Assembly: GCA_025057275.1 (NCBI GenBank)
Contig: JANWXQ010000053.1
Span: 1-64,000, forward strand
Length of the DNA stretch: 64,000 bases
DNA from: Chitinophagales bacterium
GTDB taxonomy: Bacteria; Bacteroidota; Bacteroidia; Chitinophagales; UBA10324
Direction: 5' to 3'
Below, piece after piece: positions 1-8,814 of this stretch; within the stretch, counting starts at the first letter, position 1, and the number at the start of each line of letters is the position of its first letter. Both the position numbers and the translations under genes were made by a program. The notes under the pieces are model-generated. The model did not search any database. It was not told the origin of the DNA and saw only the letters and a list, made by a program, of their open reading frames with translations.

Positions 1-1
1 C

Positions 2-400
2 TTCGGTGACGGAACCAGTTCCAACCTGCTGGCTCCCGCCCATACCTATTCCTCGCTGGGCACCTATACGGTTTGTCTTATTGTATTTGATTATACCTGC
101 GACATGAGCGATACCCTTTGCCAAACGATATTGCTTACAGGAATAGAGAACATGGATTCCTCACCCTGGCAGGTGTGGCCCAATCCGGCCCGTGACCGGT
201 TGCTTGTTGCCGGCCCGTTGCCCGTACAGGAAATTGTTGTCCTGAACGGTTTGGGACAGTACATAACCCGGTATAGTCTGCCTGAAACACATGCCGGTAC
301 TTTCTCCTTACCATTGCCCGCATTACCTGCCGGAGCATACGTGCTGCGTATGCAAGGCAACGGATTTTTGACGCATAAATCGTTTCTTGTTCAACCTTAA
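2..400 (+). CDS. C-terminal end of a secreted PKD / T9SS type A sorting-domain protein (5' truncated)
   Basis: The reading frame is open from base 2 and ends at TAA 398-400; the ORF track shows only the part after an internal ATG at 104. The first residues read FGDGTSSNLLAPAHTYSSLG and then YTVCLIVFD, which is the C-terminal half of a PKD domain (FGDG...HTYxxxGxYxV). The remainder, from about VWPNPARDRLLV to SFLVQP, has the WPNPA start and the LPAGAYVLRM strand typical of a T9SS type A sorting domain (Por_Secre_tail). The product should therefore be exported by the Sec system and then across the outer membrane by T9SS. The N-terminus and any enzymatic or adhesive domain lie outside the window. 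It sits 15 bp upstream of another PKD/T9SS gene, so the two are probably co-transcribed. Domain calls are secure; the overall function is unknown. Confidence 0.85.
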   Translation, partial: FGDGTSSNLLAPAHTYSSLGTYTVCLIVFDYTCDMSDTLCQTILLTGIENMDSSPWQVWPNPARDRLLVAGPLPVQEIVVLNGLGQYITRYSLPETHAGTFSLPLPALPAGAYVLRMQGNGFLTHKSFLVQP

Positions 401-415
401 ATACGAAAAACCGAC

Positions 416-2830
416 ATGAATTTGACTGCTGTGTTTCGCTTCATTGTACCGGGAATGCTTTTTCTGGTTGCCGCTTTACCCGTCCGGGCGGCCATTTTTT
501 ATGTTACAACCAATGCTGCCAGTGGCACCGGTTCGCTGCGCGCAGCCATCAATGATGCCAATGCCAGCCCCGGAAGTGATACCATCTATTTCAACATTCC
601 CGGCTCCGATGTGCCCTCGCGTACCATTACCCTGAACACCCTTCTGCCCGACATCAGCGATATGGTGCTCATTGATGCCACCACGCAGCCGAATGGTAAA
701 GTAATGGGCAATACGTCAACAAAAATTCAGATTACCACAACTGCCGGCTTAGCGCATTGCTTTAATGTGCTGGCAGATAGTTCCAAGATATTTGGCTTTT
801 TTATTAATAATTTTCAGATTGGCATCAAGGTAGCTGCACGTTATGTGCAAATTGGTGCCTTCAACAAAGGAAATGTCCTCTTCAAAAACACCACAGCGCA
901 GTGCCTGGTACAAAACACCGATCACGCAGCCATTATCGCCAACTACATCGGTCTGGATACTTCACAGAATGCGCAGAGCAACTCCCAGGCCGATGGCCTT
1001 CAGGTAGTCAACTCCTATGCCGTAGTGATTGGAGGAAAAAGCTTTTTAACCAGCAACACCATCTCCGGTAACAACAAGGGTGTACATCTGGTAGATGCCA
1101 GCTACTGCGATTTCAATATGAATTACATCGGCACCACCCCTGGTGGCACCTCAGCCCGGCCCAACAAATACGGCATTTACGGGACCAACATTAACAACAA
1201 TATGGAAATCGGTGGCGACAGCACTTACGAACGCAATGTGATTTCAGCTAATCTGGAAGAAGGTATCTACGGAACGTTTACTTATTCTACCATTCAGGGC
1301 AATGCCATAGGGACGGATACTTCCGGAACCCTTGTGCTGGGTAATGGCGGCCGGGGCATCTACCTCACTGCGGGTTCCGTGTATAATCTCATTGGTGGTA
1401 CCGGCCAGTACGAAGGCAACATGATTGCCTACAACGGAAAAGCAGCAATAGGTTTTCAGAATGCCACCTGTTCCTACAATTCCGTTCGCCTCAACAAGGT
1501 GTTTTGCAATTCGCAAACAACAGGAAACGGCGGTTTTGATTTCAAGAACGGAAACGAAGATTTGATTCCACCCTCCCTGACCATAGTCAATGCCAATGGA
1601 GCCACAGGCACTACCTATCCCAACGCCATAGTGGATCTGTTTGCCGATGACGGCTGCGCCTTTTGTGAAGGCCGGCAACCCATAGCCAGTGTTACAGCCA
1701 ACAGCAGCGGAGTGTTTTCGTACTCCGGTTCGCTGTCCGGTTTTATCACCGCCACCGTCACTGTAGCCAGCGGCAGCACCTCGCGCTTTGCTACCTGCAC
1801 AGAAGCCACAAGCACCACCTGCCTGATTGGCGATTTTATCCTCGGCCAGGCTGCTGCATGCGCCGGTTCTCCTACCCAGTTACTGGATGCCAGCCTGACG
1901 GCCCCGGGAACCACCATCACTTCCTGGCAGTGGAATTTTGGCGACGGCAATGTGTCCAGCCTGCAAAATCCGGTGCATACCTATGCCTCAACCGGAGTTT
2001 ATACGATTACCCTTACGGTGGTTAATTCCAGCAACTGCACCTCTACCATTTCCAAATCCGTAAACGTTGGAGTCGGCCCTCAGGCTGCGTTTATCGCACC
2101 GCAGATCATCTGCTCCGGAACCGCTGCTTCCTTCACAGATGCGTCTGTTCCCGGTACAGGTACAACCCTTACCGGATGGTGGTGGGATTTTGGCGATGGA
2201 CAAACCAGCACGAGCCAAAACCCGGTTACCGTTTTTGCTGCTTCAGGACTATACACGGTTTCCCTGACAGTAACAGCCAGCAATGGCTGCACCAGCACCT
2301 TCCAGCAAATCATTCAGGTGGTTGCCGGGCCGCAGGCTTCCTTTACTTTTCAGCAAGCCGGCCTGCAGGTTACCTTTACCAATACCAGCAGCAGTGTAGG
2401 TGCGCCTCAATATTCCTGGGATTTTGGCGATGGGAATGTCAGTACCGATGCCAACCCTACGCACACGTATGCCTGGTACGGCATTTACAACGTTTGCCTA
2501 ACGCTGTATGATCCCGTTTGCAACGGCTCTGTAATAACCTGCGAAGTGGTAGACCTGCCGGTTTCGGCAGTGCAGCCTGCCACTGAAAACCTGTTGCTTG
2601 CTCCCAACCCTACTTCCGGGCTTTTGAAAATCCGGATGGTTGAAGGAATTAGGAAAATAAATGAAGTGTTAATTACAGATTCCCGAAACAGGAGAATTTG
2701 TTCTTTTGAAACTGATGCGACTGCGCAGGAATTCTGGCTGGACCTTTCTCATCTACCCGCTGGTATGTACTTCGTTCATCTGCTACCCGAAGGCAATCCT
2801 CCGGTCGTCAGACGATTGGTCAAGCAGTAA
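416..2830 (+). CDS. Secreted parallel beta-helix protein with three PKD domains and a T9SS sorting domain
   Basis: An 804-aa protein with an N-terminal signal peptide (hydrophobic stretch about residues 9-26, ending PVRAA). The segment after it reads SGTGSLRAAINDANA, the CSLREA-like motif that opens many bacterial right-handed beta-helix surface proteins. Residues about 100-400 carry irregular N-rich repeats (NVISGN/NTISGN type) consistent with a parallel beta-helix. Three PKD domains follow, each marked by WNFGDG, WWDFGDG or WDFGDG and an HTYA-like strand. The final about 70 residues (LLLAPNPTSGLLKIRM to VRRLVKQ) form a T9SS type A sorting domain. The likely role is a large cell-surface or released adhesin or carbohydrate-interacting protein; no catalytic residues are evident. 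It follows another PKD/T9SS gene with a 15-bp gap. Confidence 0.85.
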   Translation: MNLTAVFRFIVPGMLFLVAALPVRAAIFYVTTNAASGTGSLRAAINDANASPGSDTIYFNIPGSDVPSRTITLNTLLPDISDMVLIDATTQPNGKVMGNTSTKIQITTTAGLAHCFNVLADSSKIFGFFINNFQIGIKVAARYVQIGAFNKGNVLFKNTTAQCLVQNTDHAAIIANYIGLDTSQNAQSNSQADGLQVVNSYAVVIGGKSFLTSNTISGNNKGVHLVDASYCDFNMNYIGTTPGGTSARPNKYGIYGTNINNNMEIGGDSTYERNVISANLEEGIYGTFTYSTIQGNAIGTDTSGTLVLGNGGRGIYLTAGSVYNLIGGTGQYEGNMIAYNGKAAIGFQNATCSYNSVRLNKVFCNSQTTGNGGFDFKNGNEDLIPPSLTIVNANGATGTTYPNAIVDLFADDGCAFCEGRQPIASVTANSSGVFSYSGSLSGFITATVTVASGSTSRFATCTEATSTTCLIGDFILGQAAACAGSPTQLLDASLTAPGTTITSWQWNFGDGNVSSLQNPVHTYASTGVYTITLTVVNSSNCTSTISKSVNVGVGPQAAFIAPQIICSGTAASFTDASVPGTGTTLTGWWWDFGDGQTSTSQNPVTVFAASGLYTVSLTVTASNGCTSTFQQIIQVVAGPQASFTFQQAGLQVTFTNTSSSVGAPQYSWDFGDGNVSTDANPTHTYAWYGIYNVCLTLYDPVCNGSVITCEVVDLPVSAVQPATENLLLAPNPTSGLLKIRMVEGIRKINEVLITDSRNRRICSFETDATAQEFWLDLSHLPAGMYFVHLLPEGNPPVVRRLVKQ

Positions 2831-2899
2831 AGCGGTTTATTGCCCCACGTGCTGGTTGCACGGCGGGGTCTGTTCCGGTAACAAGCAAACGTTTCCGGC

Positions 2900-4216
2900 A
2901 TGAAACGATCACCGCTGCGTCTGATTCTGTTGCTGGGGATGTTATCCATCACCGGCGCATTGATCACCCAGATTTACTGGCTACGCAAAGCACTTCAGGT
3001 CAAGGAATCCAATTTTGACCAGGCAGTTATGTTGTCGCTCCGGCGCGCCGCCGAGCGGCTGGATGCCAGCACCGGTTATACCATGCTCACTATTGACGTG
3101 GTAAAAAAAATCAGCCAGCGCCGCTTCGTCATTGAACTGAGCAACCGCGTGGATTGCAACCTGCTGGATTTTTACCTGCGCACCGAACTGGCTTATCCGG
3201 GGCTGAACATGGATTTTGAATATTCCATCATCGATCTATCTACCAACCAGGTGGTCTTCACCCAAAAAGTGGATATGGCGGAAGAAGACAAGCTGTATGC
3301 GGTTTCTACCACGCTGCCGGTGTTTGAAGAAAATGCATACAATGTAGAGGTCTTTTTTCCCCATCGGGCCGAATTCATAGGCACCAAGATGACCATCTGG
3401 ATTTTTTCCTCTGCCGTGCTGATCATTGCCGTGCTGTTTTTTGCCTATACCATATACATCATTCACAAACAGCTGCGGCTGTTGCAGTTGCAGAAGGACT
3501 ACCTGAGCACCGTTGCCCATCAATTCAAAACCCCTTTAAGCACCATCAGCCTGGCCGCACAAACCCTGAAACAGGACGACTTCAGCACCGATGCCGACCG
3601 ACTCCGCATGTATGCCCAGGTAATTGATGAAGAAAGTCATTACATGCGCAACCAGGTGGATCAGTTGCTTCACTTGGCCAGTCTCGAGCAGGATAAAATT
3701 TCCCTGAAGCCCGAACCGGTCCATGTGCACCAGCTCATAGAGGAACTGGTCAATCGTTTTTCCATGCGGTTGCAGATGACCGGCGGAACCATCCGCAGCA
3801 AGTTGCATGCCAGTGATCCAATAGCCGTAGTGGATAAAACCCAATTAACCCATGCACTCTGGAACCTGATCGACAACGCCATCAAATATTCCGAAGAGCA
3901 GCCGGATGTAACCGTTTCCACCCGCAGTGAGAACGGTCAATTGTACATTTCCGTTGCCGACAAAGGCATTGGTATTCGCAAAGAACACCTGAAGCAGATT
4001 TTTGACAAGTTCTATCGAGTACCTACCGGCAACGTTCATAACGTCAAAGGCTTTGGCATCGGATTGCACCACCTCAAGCTGATCGCCAACGCCCATCAAT
4101 GGAAAATTGCTGTACAGAGCGAGCCCCAGCGGGGCAGCACGTTTACCCTGATCATTCCGCACAACCAACCCGAACTCCAACATGCAGAAATCAGCAGCCC
4201 GTATCCTGTTAGTTGA
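2900..4216 (+). CDS. Membrane sensor histidine kinase
   Basis: A 438-aa two-TM histidine kinase. TM1 covers about residues 8-27 and TM2 about 163-187 (IWIFSSAVLIIAVLFF), enclosing a periplasmic sensor region of about 135 residues with no recognised ligand fold. The dimerisation/phosphoacceptor helix contains VAHQFKTPLSTIS with the phosphorylatable His at 207; the usual HELRTPL is here HQFKTPL. The ATPase domain has an N box (NLIDNAIKYS), a G1 box (DKGIGI), an F-box-like region (FDKFYR) and a G2 box (GFGIGL). No HAMP domain is obvious between TM2 and the His helix. The 3' end overlaps the response-regulator gene by 35 nt, so the two are translationally coupled and form a cognate pair. The signal sensed is unknown. 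Confidence 0.92.
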   Translation: MKRSPLRLILLLGMLSITGALITQIYWLRKALQVKESNFDQAVMLSLRRAAERLDASTGYTMLTIDVVKKISQRRFVIELSNRVDCNLLDFYLRTELAYPGLNMDFEYSIIDLSTNQVVFTQKVDMAEEDKLYAVSTTLPVFEENAYNVEVFFPHRAEFIGTKMTIWIFSSAVLIIAVLFFAYTIYIIHKQLRLLQLQKDYLSTVAHQFKTPLSTISLAAQTLKQDDFSTDADRLRMYAQVIDEESHYMRNQVDQLLHLASLEQDKISLKPEPVHVHQLIEELVNRFSMRLQMTGGTIRSKLHASDPIAVVDKTQLTHALWNLIDNAIKYSEEQPDVTVSTRSENGQLYISVADKGIGIRKEHLKQIFDKFYRVPTGNVHNVKGFGIGLHHLKLIANAHQWKIAVQSEPQRGSTFTLIIPHNQPELQHAEISSPYPVS

Positions 4217-4883
4217 GGACGATGCCAATCTGAGTTTGGTTATGAAGGACAACCTGCAGAAGCGGGGATACCAGATTATTCATGCCCGAGACGGCCGCGA
4301 GGCAATGGAAAAAATACGCACTGAAACTTTTGACCTCATCCTGCTCGACGTTATGCTGCCCCATGTGGACGGCCTCACCATAGCCGAGCGCGTGCGCGAA
4401 CAGAACAAAATGGTACCCATCGTCTTTGTCAGTGCCAAATCCATGACGGAAGATAAGCTGGCCGGCTTTCGTGTAGGGGCCGACGATTACGTCACCAAGC
4501 CCTTTCACATGGATGAACTGGATTTTAAGATCAAGGTATTCCTCCGCCGCAGTGCCGCTGCCCCGCATATGGATCCCCAAAAAAGCACCTTCCGCATTGG
4601 TCGCTACCTGTTTGACTTTCCCAATCTGACCCTGACTCTGGACGATCAGGAAGAAAACCTGACCATGCGCGAGGGCGAAGTGCTGCTTCTTCTATGCCAG
4701 AAACTCAACGAAATCGTTCCCCGCAATGTGCTGCTGAATCAGATCTGGGGCAGCGACGACTATTTTTTGGGGCGCAGCCTGGATGTTTTCATTTCCCGTC
4801 TTCGCAAATACCTGAAAGATGACCCCGACGTGCAAATCGTCAACATTCATGGCGTCGGTTTTAAGCTGAAGGTAAAAAGCTGA
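4182..4883 (+). CDS. OmpR/PhoB-family response regulator
   Basis: A 233-aa two-domain regulator. The receiver domain (about 1-120) has the acidic pocket VEDD, the phosphoacceptor Asp56 in LILLDVMLP, a Ser/Thr switch position in IVFVSAK and the invariant Lys in VTKPF. The C-terminal half (about 130-233) is a winged-helix DNA-binding domain, recognisable from LTMREGEVLLLL, LLNQIWG and the ending RLRKYLKDDP...IVNIHGVGFKL. It starts inside the histidine kinase gene (35-nt overlap), so it is very likely the kinase's partner. Target genes cannot be read from the sequence; the neighbouring PKD/T9SS genes upstream are only candidates by position. Confidence 0.94.
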   Translation: MQKSAARILLVEDDANLSLVMKDNLQKRGYQIIHARDGREAMEKIRTETFDLILLDVMLPHVDGLTIAERVREQNKMVPIVFVSAKSMTEDKLAGFRVGADDYVTKPFHMDELDFKIKVFLRRSAAAPHMDPQKSTFRIGRYLFDFPNLTLTLDDQEENLTMREGEVLLLLCQKLNEIVPRNVLLNQIWGSDDYFLGRSLDVFISRLRKYLKDDPDVQIVNIHGVGFKLKVKS

Positions 4884-4926
4884 CGCGATCAGCTGCCCGC
4901 AGTATCCGGCCCTGCAGCAATCGACT

Positions 4927-5514
4927 TCAGGGCATCCATTGAAATGATTCCACCAGCTTCATCAGGTCAGGACGAAGAAACTGCAGTACCGGAGCAATGG
5001 AATCGGCATTAGGGATGTTATAGAAATAGAGCGCACCGCGCAAAAAATGGCGGTTGCTGTCGGTAAGAAAAAACTGTACCGCCGAAGCCGCATTGCCTCC
5101 TACATCATACCAAATACCGCCTACGCCATGTGCATTACGGATGTACGATTCTTCTATGTATTCTGCTTTGATGACATGCTTGTAGGTTAGCCGATGTGCA
5201 TCCAACATCAGGCGGTCCAGATCGGCAGGTCCCTTCATCACCTTGTAGCTCAGATGCAGATTGCCATTCAGAGCGGGAAAGGTCAGGTTCAGCCAGCAGG
5301 GATTGTCGGGTACGGTATCCAGAAACACTTCATCCCGGTTGATCACTCCGTAAGCCGGATAGGTGAATGTAAACGGACAGAGCGAATCGCGATACTCAGC
5401 ATAAGAGCGTTCGGGAAAGGTAATTTTAAAATAGCCCCGCGGCTTGGGTGAATAGGCCTGCCGGCAGGCAGGCAGCAGCACCAGGGCGCTAAGAAGCAGC
5501 AACAGGCCTTTCAT
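4927..5514 (-). CDS. gldD: Gliding motility lipoprotein GldD
   Basis: The protein starts at the ATG at 5514 (MKGLLLLLSALVLLPACRQ), which gives a lipoprotein signal peptide with lipobox LPAC and 195 residues, the usual GldD size; the longer ORF in the track (to 5628) only adds sequence that overlaps gldE. The family features PKPRGYFKITFPERSY and YPAYGVI are visible near the N-terminus. GldD is an inner-membrane or periplasmic lipoprotein required for gliding and T9SS function in Bacteroidota. It overlaps the 3' end of gldE by 26 nt, the conserved gldE-gldD arrangement, and is the last gene of a mutY-ssb-gldE-gldD run. Identification rests on motif recognition plus this conserved order. Confidence 0.88.
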   Translation of the reverse strand: MKGLLLLLSALVLLPACRQAYSPKPRGYFKITFPERSYAEYRDSLCPFTFTYPAYGVINRDEVFLDTVPDNPCWLNLTFPALNGNLHLSYKVMKGPADLDRLMLDAHRLTYKHVIKAEYIEESYIRNAHGVGGIWYDVGGNAASAVQFFLTDSNRHFLRGALYFYNIPNADSIAPVLQFLRPDLMKLVESFQWMP

Positions 5515-6814
5515 CCACTTGAGTGCGGGTAACCTTGACGCGTTGAATCCGGTATTGCTCCATGGAAAGAACGGTAAAAACCAGATCGCGGTATACAATA
5601 ACATCGTTTTCAGCAGGAATGGAGCCATTCAGTTCCAGCAACATGCCGCCCAGCGAATCGGAGTTGCTGATCACTTCGCTGAAATAATCGTGGGGCAGGT
5701 GCATGACGCGGCAAAAGTCGGTGATCAGGGTCTTGCCTTCAAATTCGTAATTCAGATTGTCCAGTTGCACATAATCCACTTCCATCTGCTCATCGGTTTC
5801 GTCACGAATCTCGCCGATGATTTCCTCCAGAATATCCTCCAGCGTAATGAGCCCGCTGGTGCGGCCGTATTCATCCACTACAATCGCCATGTGAATGTGT
5901 TGCTGCTGCAGTTCGCGAAGCAATTCGGAAATGCGCTTACTCTCCGGCACAAAATAGGCCGGCCGCAACAGCGATTGCCAGGGCCGTTGTTCCGCTGGTT
6001 CCCATAGCGCAAGCAAATCCTTGGTGTATAATATCCCGCTGACGCTTCCGTTGGGTCCGCCGCGAAACACCGGCAGGCGGGAAAAATTGCTCTCGCGTAC
6101 GGTGCGGATCACCTGCTCGGTGGTATAGCTTTCATCCACCCAAACCACATCCAGCATGGGGGTCATGATCTGACGCACCAGCACCGACCGGAACTTAATC
6201 AGGCCGGTGAGCAGGGGCAAATCACGTTCGTCGCTGGTTGACTCAGCCATCTGTTCCTCCGGCTTTTCCATGACTTCTTCCTCCCAGTTATCGCTGCGTG
6301 CAAACCGCCGCTCGATGAGTTGCGACGATTCAATGATCAACTGGGTGAATGGATACAGAATGCGGCTCAGGCCGTAAAGCGGAGCGCCCAGCCAGCGCAC
6401 CCACAACAGCGTGTTGCGTCCGGCAAAATAGCGGGGAACGACTTCTTCAAACAATAGCAGCAAAATGATTAATGCCACAATTTCCAGCACGTACCAAAGG
6501 GGAGCTGCAGGCCTTCCGTCAAATAGGTGCATGCCGATCCGGAAAGCCAGAAACAGAATGGTTACGTTGATGATCATTTGCAGGGTCTTAACCAGAACGA
6601 GCAAATGGCGCGGTCTGGCGATCAGGCGACGGATGTATTGAAAGGCGCGTGGATGATTGGTTTCCAGCCGGCTCAGGTCACCCGATGTAACGGCAAACAA
6701 TGCCTGCTCGCCGCCTGATATCAGAAAGCCAAGAACAATCAGTACGGCAATTGCCGCAAAGCAAAACCACACGCCGATAGGAAAAGCAACCCCCAGCGGA
6801 ATTGCCAGAAGCAT
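5489..6814 (-). CDS. gldE: Gliding motility-associated protein GldE (CNNM/CorC family)
   Basis: A 441-aa CNNM-type protein. Residues about 10-190 contain several hydrophobic helices (DUF21/CNNM membrane domain with GGEQALFAV); about 200-335 form a tandem CBS pair (VRQIMTPMLDVVWV; HIHMAIVVDEYGRTSGLITLEDILEE); about 345-430 form the CorC_HlyC domain. The family is associated with divalent-cation transport; the Bacteroidota GldE branch supports gliding and T9SS, possibly by stabilising GldD. It is followed by gldD with a 26-nt overlap. A perfect -7 element (TACCTTTG) lies about 40 nt upstream of the start, suggesting that gldE-gldD has its own promoter separate from ssb. Confidence 0.9.
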   Translation of the reverse strand: MLLAIPLGVAFPIGVWFCFAAIAVLIVLGFLISGGEQALFAVTSGDLSRLETNHPRAFQYIRRLIARPRHLLVLVKTLQMIINVTILFLAFRIGMHLFDGRPAAPLWYVLEIVALIILLLLFEEVVPRYFAGRNTLLWVRWLGAPLYGLSRILYPFTQLIIESSQLIERRFARSDNWEEEVMEKPEEQMAESTSDERDLPLLTGLIKFRSVLVRQIMTPMLDVVWVDESYTTEQVIRTVRESNFSRLPVFRGGPNGSVSGILYTKDLLALWEPAEQRPWQSLLRPAYFVPESKRISELLRELQQQHIHMAIVVDEYGRTSGLITLEDILEEIIGEIRDETDEQMEVDYVQLDNLNYEFEGKTLITDFCRVMHLPHDYFSEVISNSDSLGGMLLELNGSIPAENDVIVYRDLVFTVLSMEQYRIQRVKVTRTQVDERPVAAS

Positions 6815-6854
6815 AAACGCCCTACTGCCGTCTTCCGTAGAACTGCTTTTGCTG

Positions 6855-6862
6855 CAAAGGTA
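6855..6862 (-). promoter_or_regulatory. Candidate Bacteroidota -7 element upstream of gldE
   Basis: On the minus strand the sequence reads TACCTTTG, an exact match to the Bacteroidota -7 consensus TAnnTTTG, ending about 40 nt before the gldE ATG. No well-spaced TTG (-33) element is obvious. Transcription would start near 6849. Confidence 0.45.
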
Positions 6863-6926
6863 TATGCAGACAACTACCCTTTACCCTTCAGCAAAAGGGG
6901 CCGATCAGCGCGGTGTCTGGCAGCAA

Positions 6927-7331
6927 TCAAAAGGGCAGATCATCGGTGATTTCGGCATCCGGCGCCGGCTCCGATGGTCCGGCAGCAGTTCCGCCGTTAG
7001 GCCGACGATCCAGCATCATCAGGCTGTTGGCCATGATTTCATGCACCCGCTGCTGTTGATTGTTCTTGTCGGTGTATTCGCGCGTGCGAATACGTCCTTC
7101 CACCAAAACGGCGCTGCCCTTGCGCAGAAACTTTTCTGCAATCTCGGCCAGCCGGTTCCACAACACAACGGTATGCCACTCGGTGTGCTCGCTGTTCTTA
7201 CCGTCCCGCGTGCGGAAATATTCTGTTGTGGCCAGCCGAAGATTGGCCACCTTAGAACCATTTTCCAACGAACGCACATCGGGATCTGTTCCCAGATTAC
7301 CGATAAGGATAACTTTGTTCATACCTCTCAT
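6927..7331 (-). CDS. ssb: Single-stranded DNA-binding protein
   Basis: The start chosen is the ATG at 7331 giving MRGMNKVILIGNLGTDPDVR, the standard Ssb N-terminus; the ATG at 7322 (MNKVILIG) is an alternative, and the longer track ORF (to 7496) runs into mutY. The 134-aa product has the OB fold (about residues 4-105) with WHTVVLWNRLAEIAEKFLRKGS and VEGRIRTREY, a short Pro/Gly/Ala-rich linker and the acidic C-terminal tip ITDDLPF, which recruits replication and repair partners. It lies 17 nt downstream of mutY, so the two are probably co-transcribed. It coats ssDNA in replication, recombination and repair. Confidence 0.95.
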   Translation of the reverse strand: MRGMNKVILIGNLGTDPDVRSLENGSKVANLRLATTEYFRTRDGKNSEHTEWHTVVLWNRLAEIAEKFLRKGSAVLVEGRIRTREYTDKNNQQQRVHEIMANSLMMLDRRPNGGTAAGPSEPAPDAEITDDLPF

Positions 7332-7348
7332 AGCTGTAAATTTTAGGT

Positions 7349-8416
7349 CTAAGATAATTGTTTTTGCAGGTATTTTCTGATGACCTGAGGAAAAGCGAAT
7401 TGGTTCAGTTCGGCCCATGCTACCCGCCGCCAACCGGAAGGTGCATGCACTTGATGGCGGCAGATGCCCACGTGCACAAAGGTTACGTATAGCCACTGGT
7501 GAGTCAGCTTGTGCACGACGGGTTGAGAAAGCCGCATAGGGGAAGCAGGCGCCTTAATCCAACCTTCTGCAATCAGCCGCTGCTGCACAAGAGCTTCGTC
7601 AGGCACCCGATTCATTTCCAGCAAAGGAAACTCATACAAATGGCTATAGATGTCGTTCTGACCCCGTCTTGTAATGAAGGTATGCGCGTTCATCTCAAAA
7701 AGAACATAGGCAAAATGACGGACCCTGGGTGAGACTGCTTCTTTACGGACAGGGAACTGCTCCACTGCCTGATGCTGATGGGCATAACACTCATGGCGCC
7801 AGAAACAGGAACTACACAGAGGTTTGCGGGGCGTGCAGACCGTTGCACCCAAATCCATCATGGCTTGATTGAAGTCTGCGGGCCGTTGTGGGTCAATAAG
7901 CGCCTGAGCCAGTTGTTCAAAGGTTTTTTTTCCCTTAGCCGATTGCGGCACGTCACGGATGCCAAAAGCGCGTGCCAAAACGCGGCATACATTGCCGTCA
8001 ACGACAGCATACGGCTGTCCGAAAGCAAAGGAGACAATGGCTGCTGCGGTATAACGTCCTATGCCTTTGAGCCCCATCCATTCCTGATAGGTCTTGGGAA
8101 AACGGCCGCCAAGTTGGTCCACGATCTGACGGGCTGCAGCATGCAGATTTCTGGCTCTGCTGTAATAGCCCAGCCCCTGCCACAGGTGAAGCACTTCATC
8201 CAGCTCTGCCTGGGCAAGTTGTCTGACGTCAGGAAAACGCTTCAGGAACCGGTGGAAGTATGGCGCTCCCTGTTCCAGGCGGGTTTGCTGCAAGATCACT
8301 TCGCGCAGCCAGATGCGATAGGGATTTCGGGAAAAGCGCCACGGCAACTTTCTCCGGTTCTTTAGATGCCAGGCAAGCAATTTTTTTCGAAAAAGCTTCT
8401 GCTTATCGGCATTCAT
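7349..8416 (-). CDS. mutY: A/G-specific adenine DNA glycosylase MutY
   Basis: The start is set at the ATG at 8416 (MNADKQKLFRKKLLAWHLKNRRKLPWR), giving 355 aa. The N-terminal catalytic domain shows the MutY entry motif LPWRFSRNPYRIWLREVILQQTR with the catalytic Glu39, the helix-hairpin-helix LKGIGRYTAAAI and the catalytic Asp in YAVVDGNVCRVLAR. The [4Fe-4S] site is C-x6-C-x2-C-x5-C (CTPRKPLCSSCFWRHEC). The C-terminal about 120 residues match the NUDIX-like 8-oxoG recognition domain. It removes adenine mispaired with 8-oxoguanine. It is transcribed divergently from the HU gene at 8506 and is upstream of ssb. Confidence 0.95.
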   Translation of the reverse strand: MNADKQKLFRKKLLAWHLKNRRKLPWRFSRNPYRIWLREVILQQTRLEQGAPYFHRFLKRFPDVRQLAQAELDEVLHLWQGLGYYSRARNLHAAARQIVDQLGGRFPKTYQEWMGLKGIGRYTAAAIVSFAFGQPYAVVDGNVCRVLARAFGIRDVPQSAKGKKTFEQLAQALIDPQRPADFNQAMMDLGATVCTPRKPLCSSCFWRHECYAHQHQAVEQFPVRKEAVSPRVRHFAYVLFEMNAHTFITRRGQNDIYSHLYEFPLLEMNRVPDEALVQQRLIAEGWIKAPASPMRLSQPVVHKLTHQWLYVTFVHVGICRHQVHAPSGWRRVAWAELNQFAFPQVIRKYLQKQLS

Positions 8417-8505
8417 GCAAGCAAATGCTCTGGAATTCAATCATTTCAAACAAATTTCGGAGCTTTGCGCAGCCATTTCCTCCTCCCCGCCCAGTTAGCT
8501 TCTCT

Positions 8506-8814
8506 ATGAGAAAGGCAGATTTGGTCAAACAGATTTCAGAGAAAACCGGCATCCCGCAAATCGATGTACTGATTACGCTGGAAGCTTTTCTCAAGGAAGT
8601 CAAAGAGTCGTTGCGGCAGGGAGAAAACGTTTACATCCGCGGCTTCGGCAGCTTTATGCTGAAAAAAAGAAGAAAAAAAATCGGCCGCATCATCCGCGAT
8701 AACAAGGCCATTGTGATTCCGGAACATTACATCCCTGCCTTTAAGCCGGCAGATGTGTTTAAAGATATGGTGCACGATGCCGTGCCCAAAAAGCAACGCA
8801 CCGATGGGGATTAG
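8506..8814 (+). CDS. HU/IHF-family DNA-binding protein (first copy)
   Basis: The start at 8506 (MRKADLVKQISEKTGIPQ) gives a 102-aa HU-like protein; the longer track ORF extends through the divergent mutY 5' region and is not supported. The HU core is clear: helical dimerisation region, then ENVYIRGFGSFMLKKRRKKIGRIIR, the beta-arm carrying basic residues, and the C-terminal helix. Compared with the second copy at 17001 it lacks the usual RNP tip motif (here IIRDNKAIVIPEHYIPAFKP), which places it in the IHF-like Bacteroidota branch commonly found next to mutY. It bends and compacts DNA. Its 3' end overlaps the TPR gene, so HU, TPR, the COX24 peptide and possibly rng form a transcript. Confidence 0.92.
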   Translation: MRKADLVKQISEKTGIPQIDVLITLEAFLKEVKESLRQGENVYIRGFGSFMLKKRRKKIGRIIRDNKAIVIPEHYIPAFKPADVFKDMVHDAVPKKQRTDGD

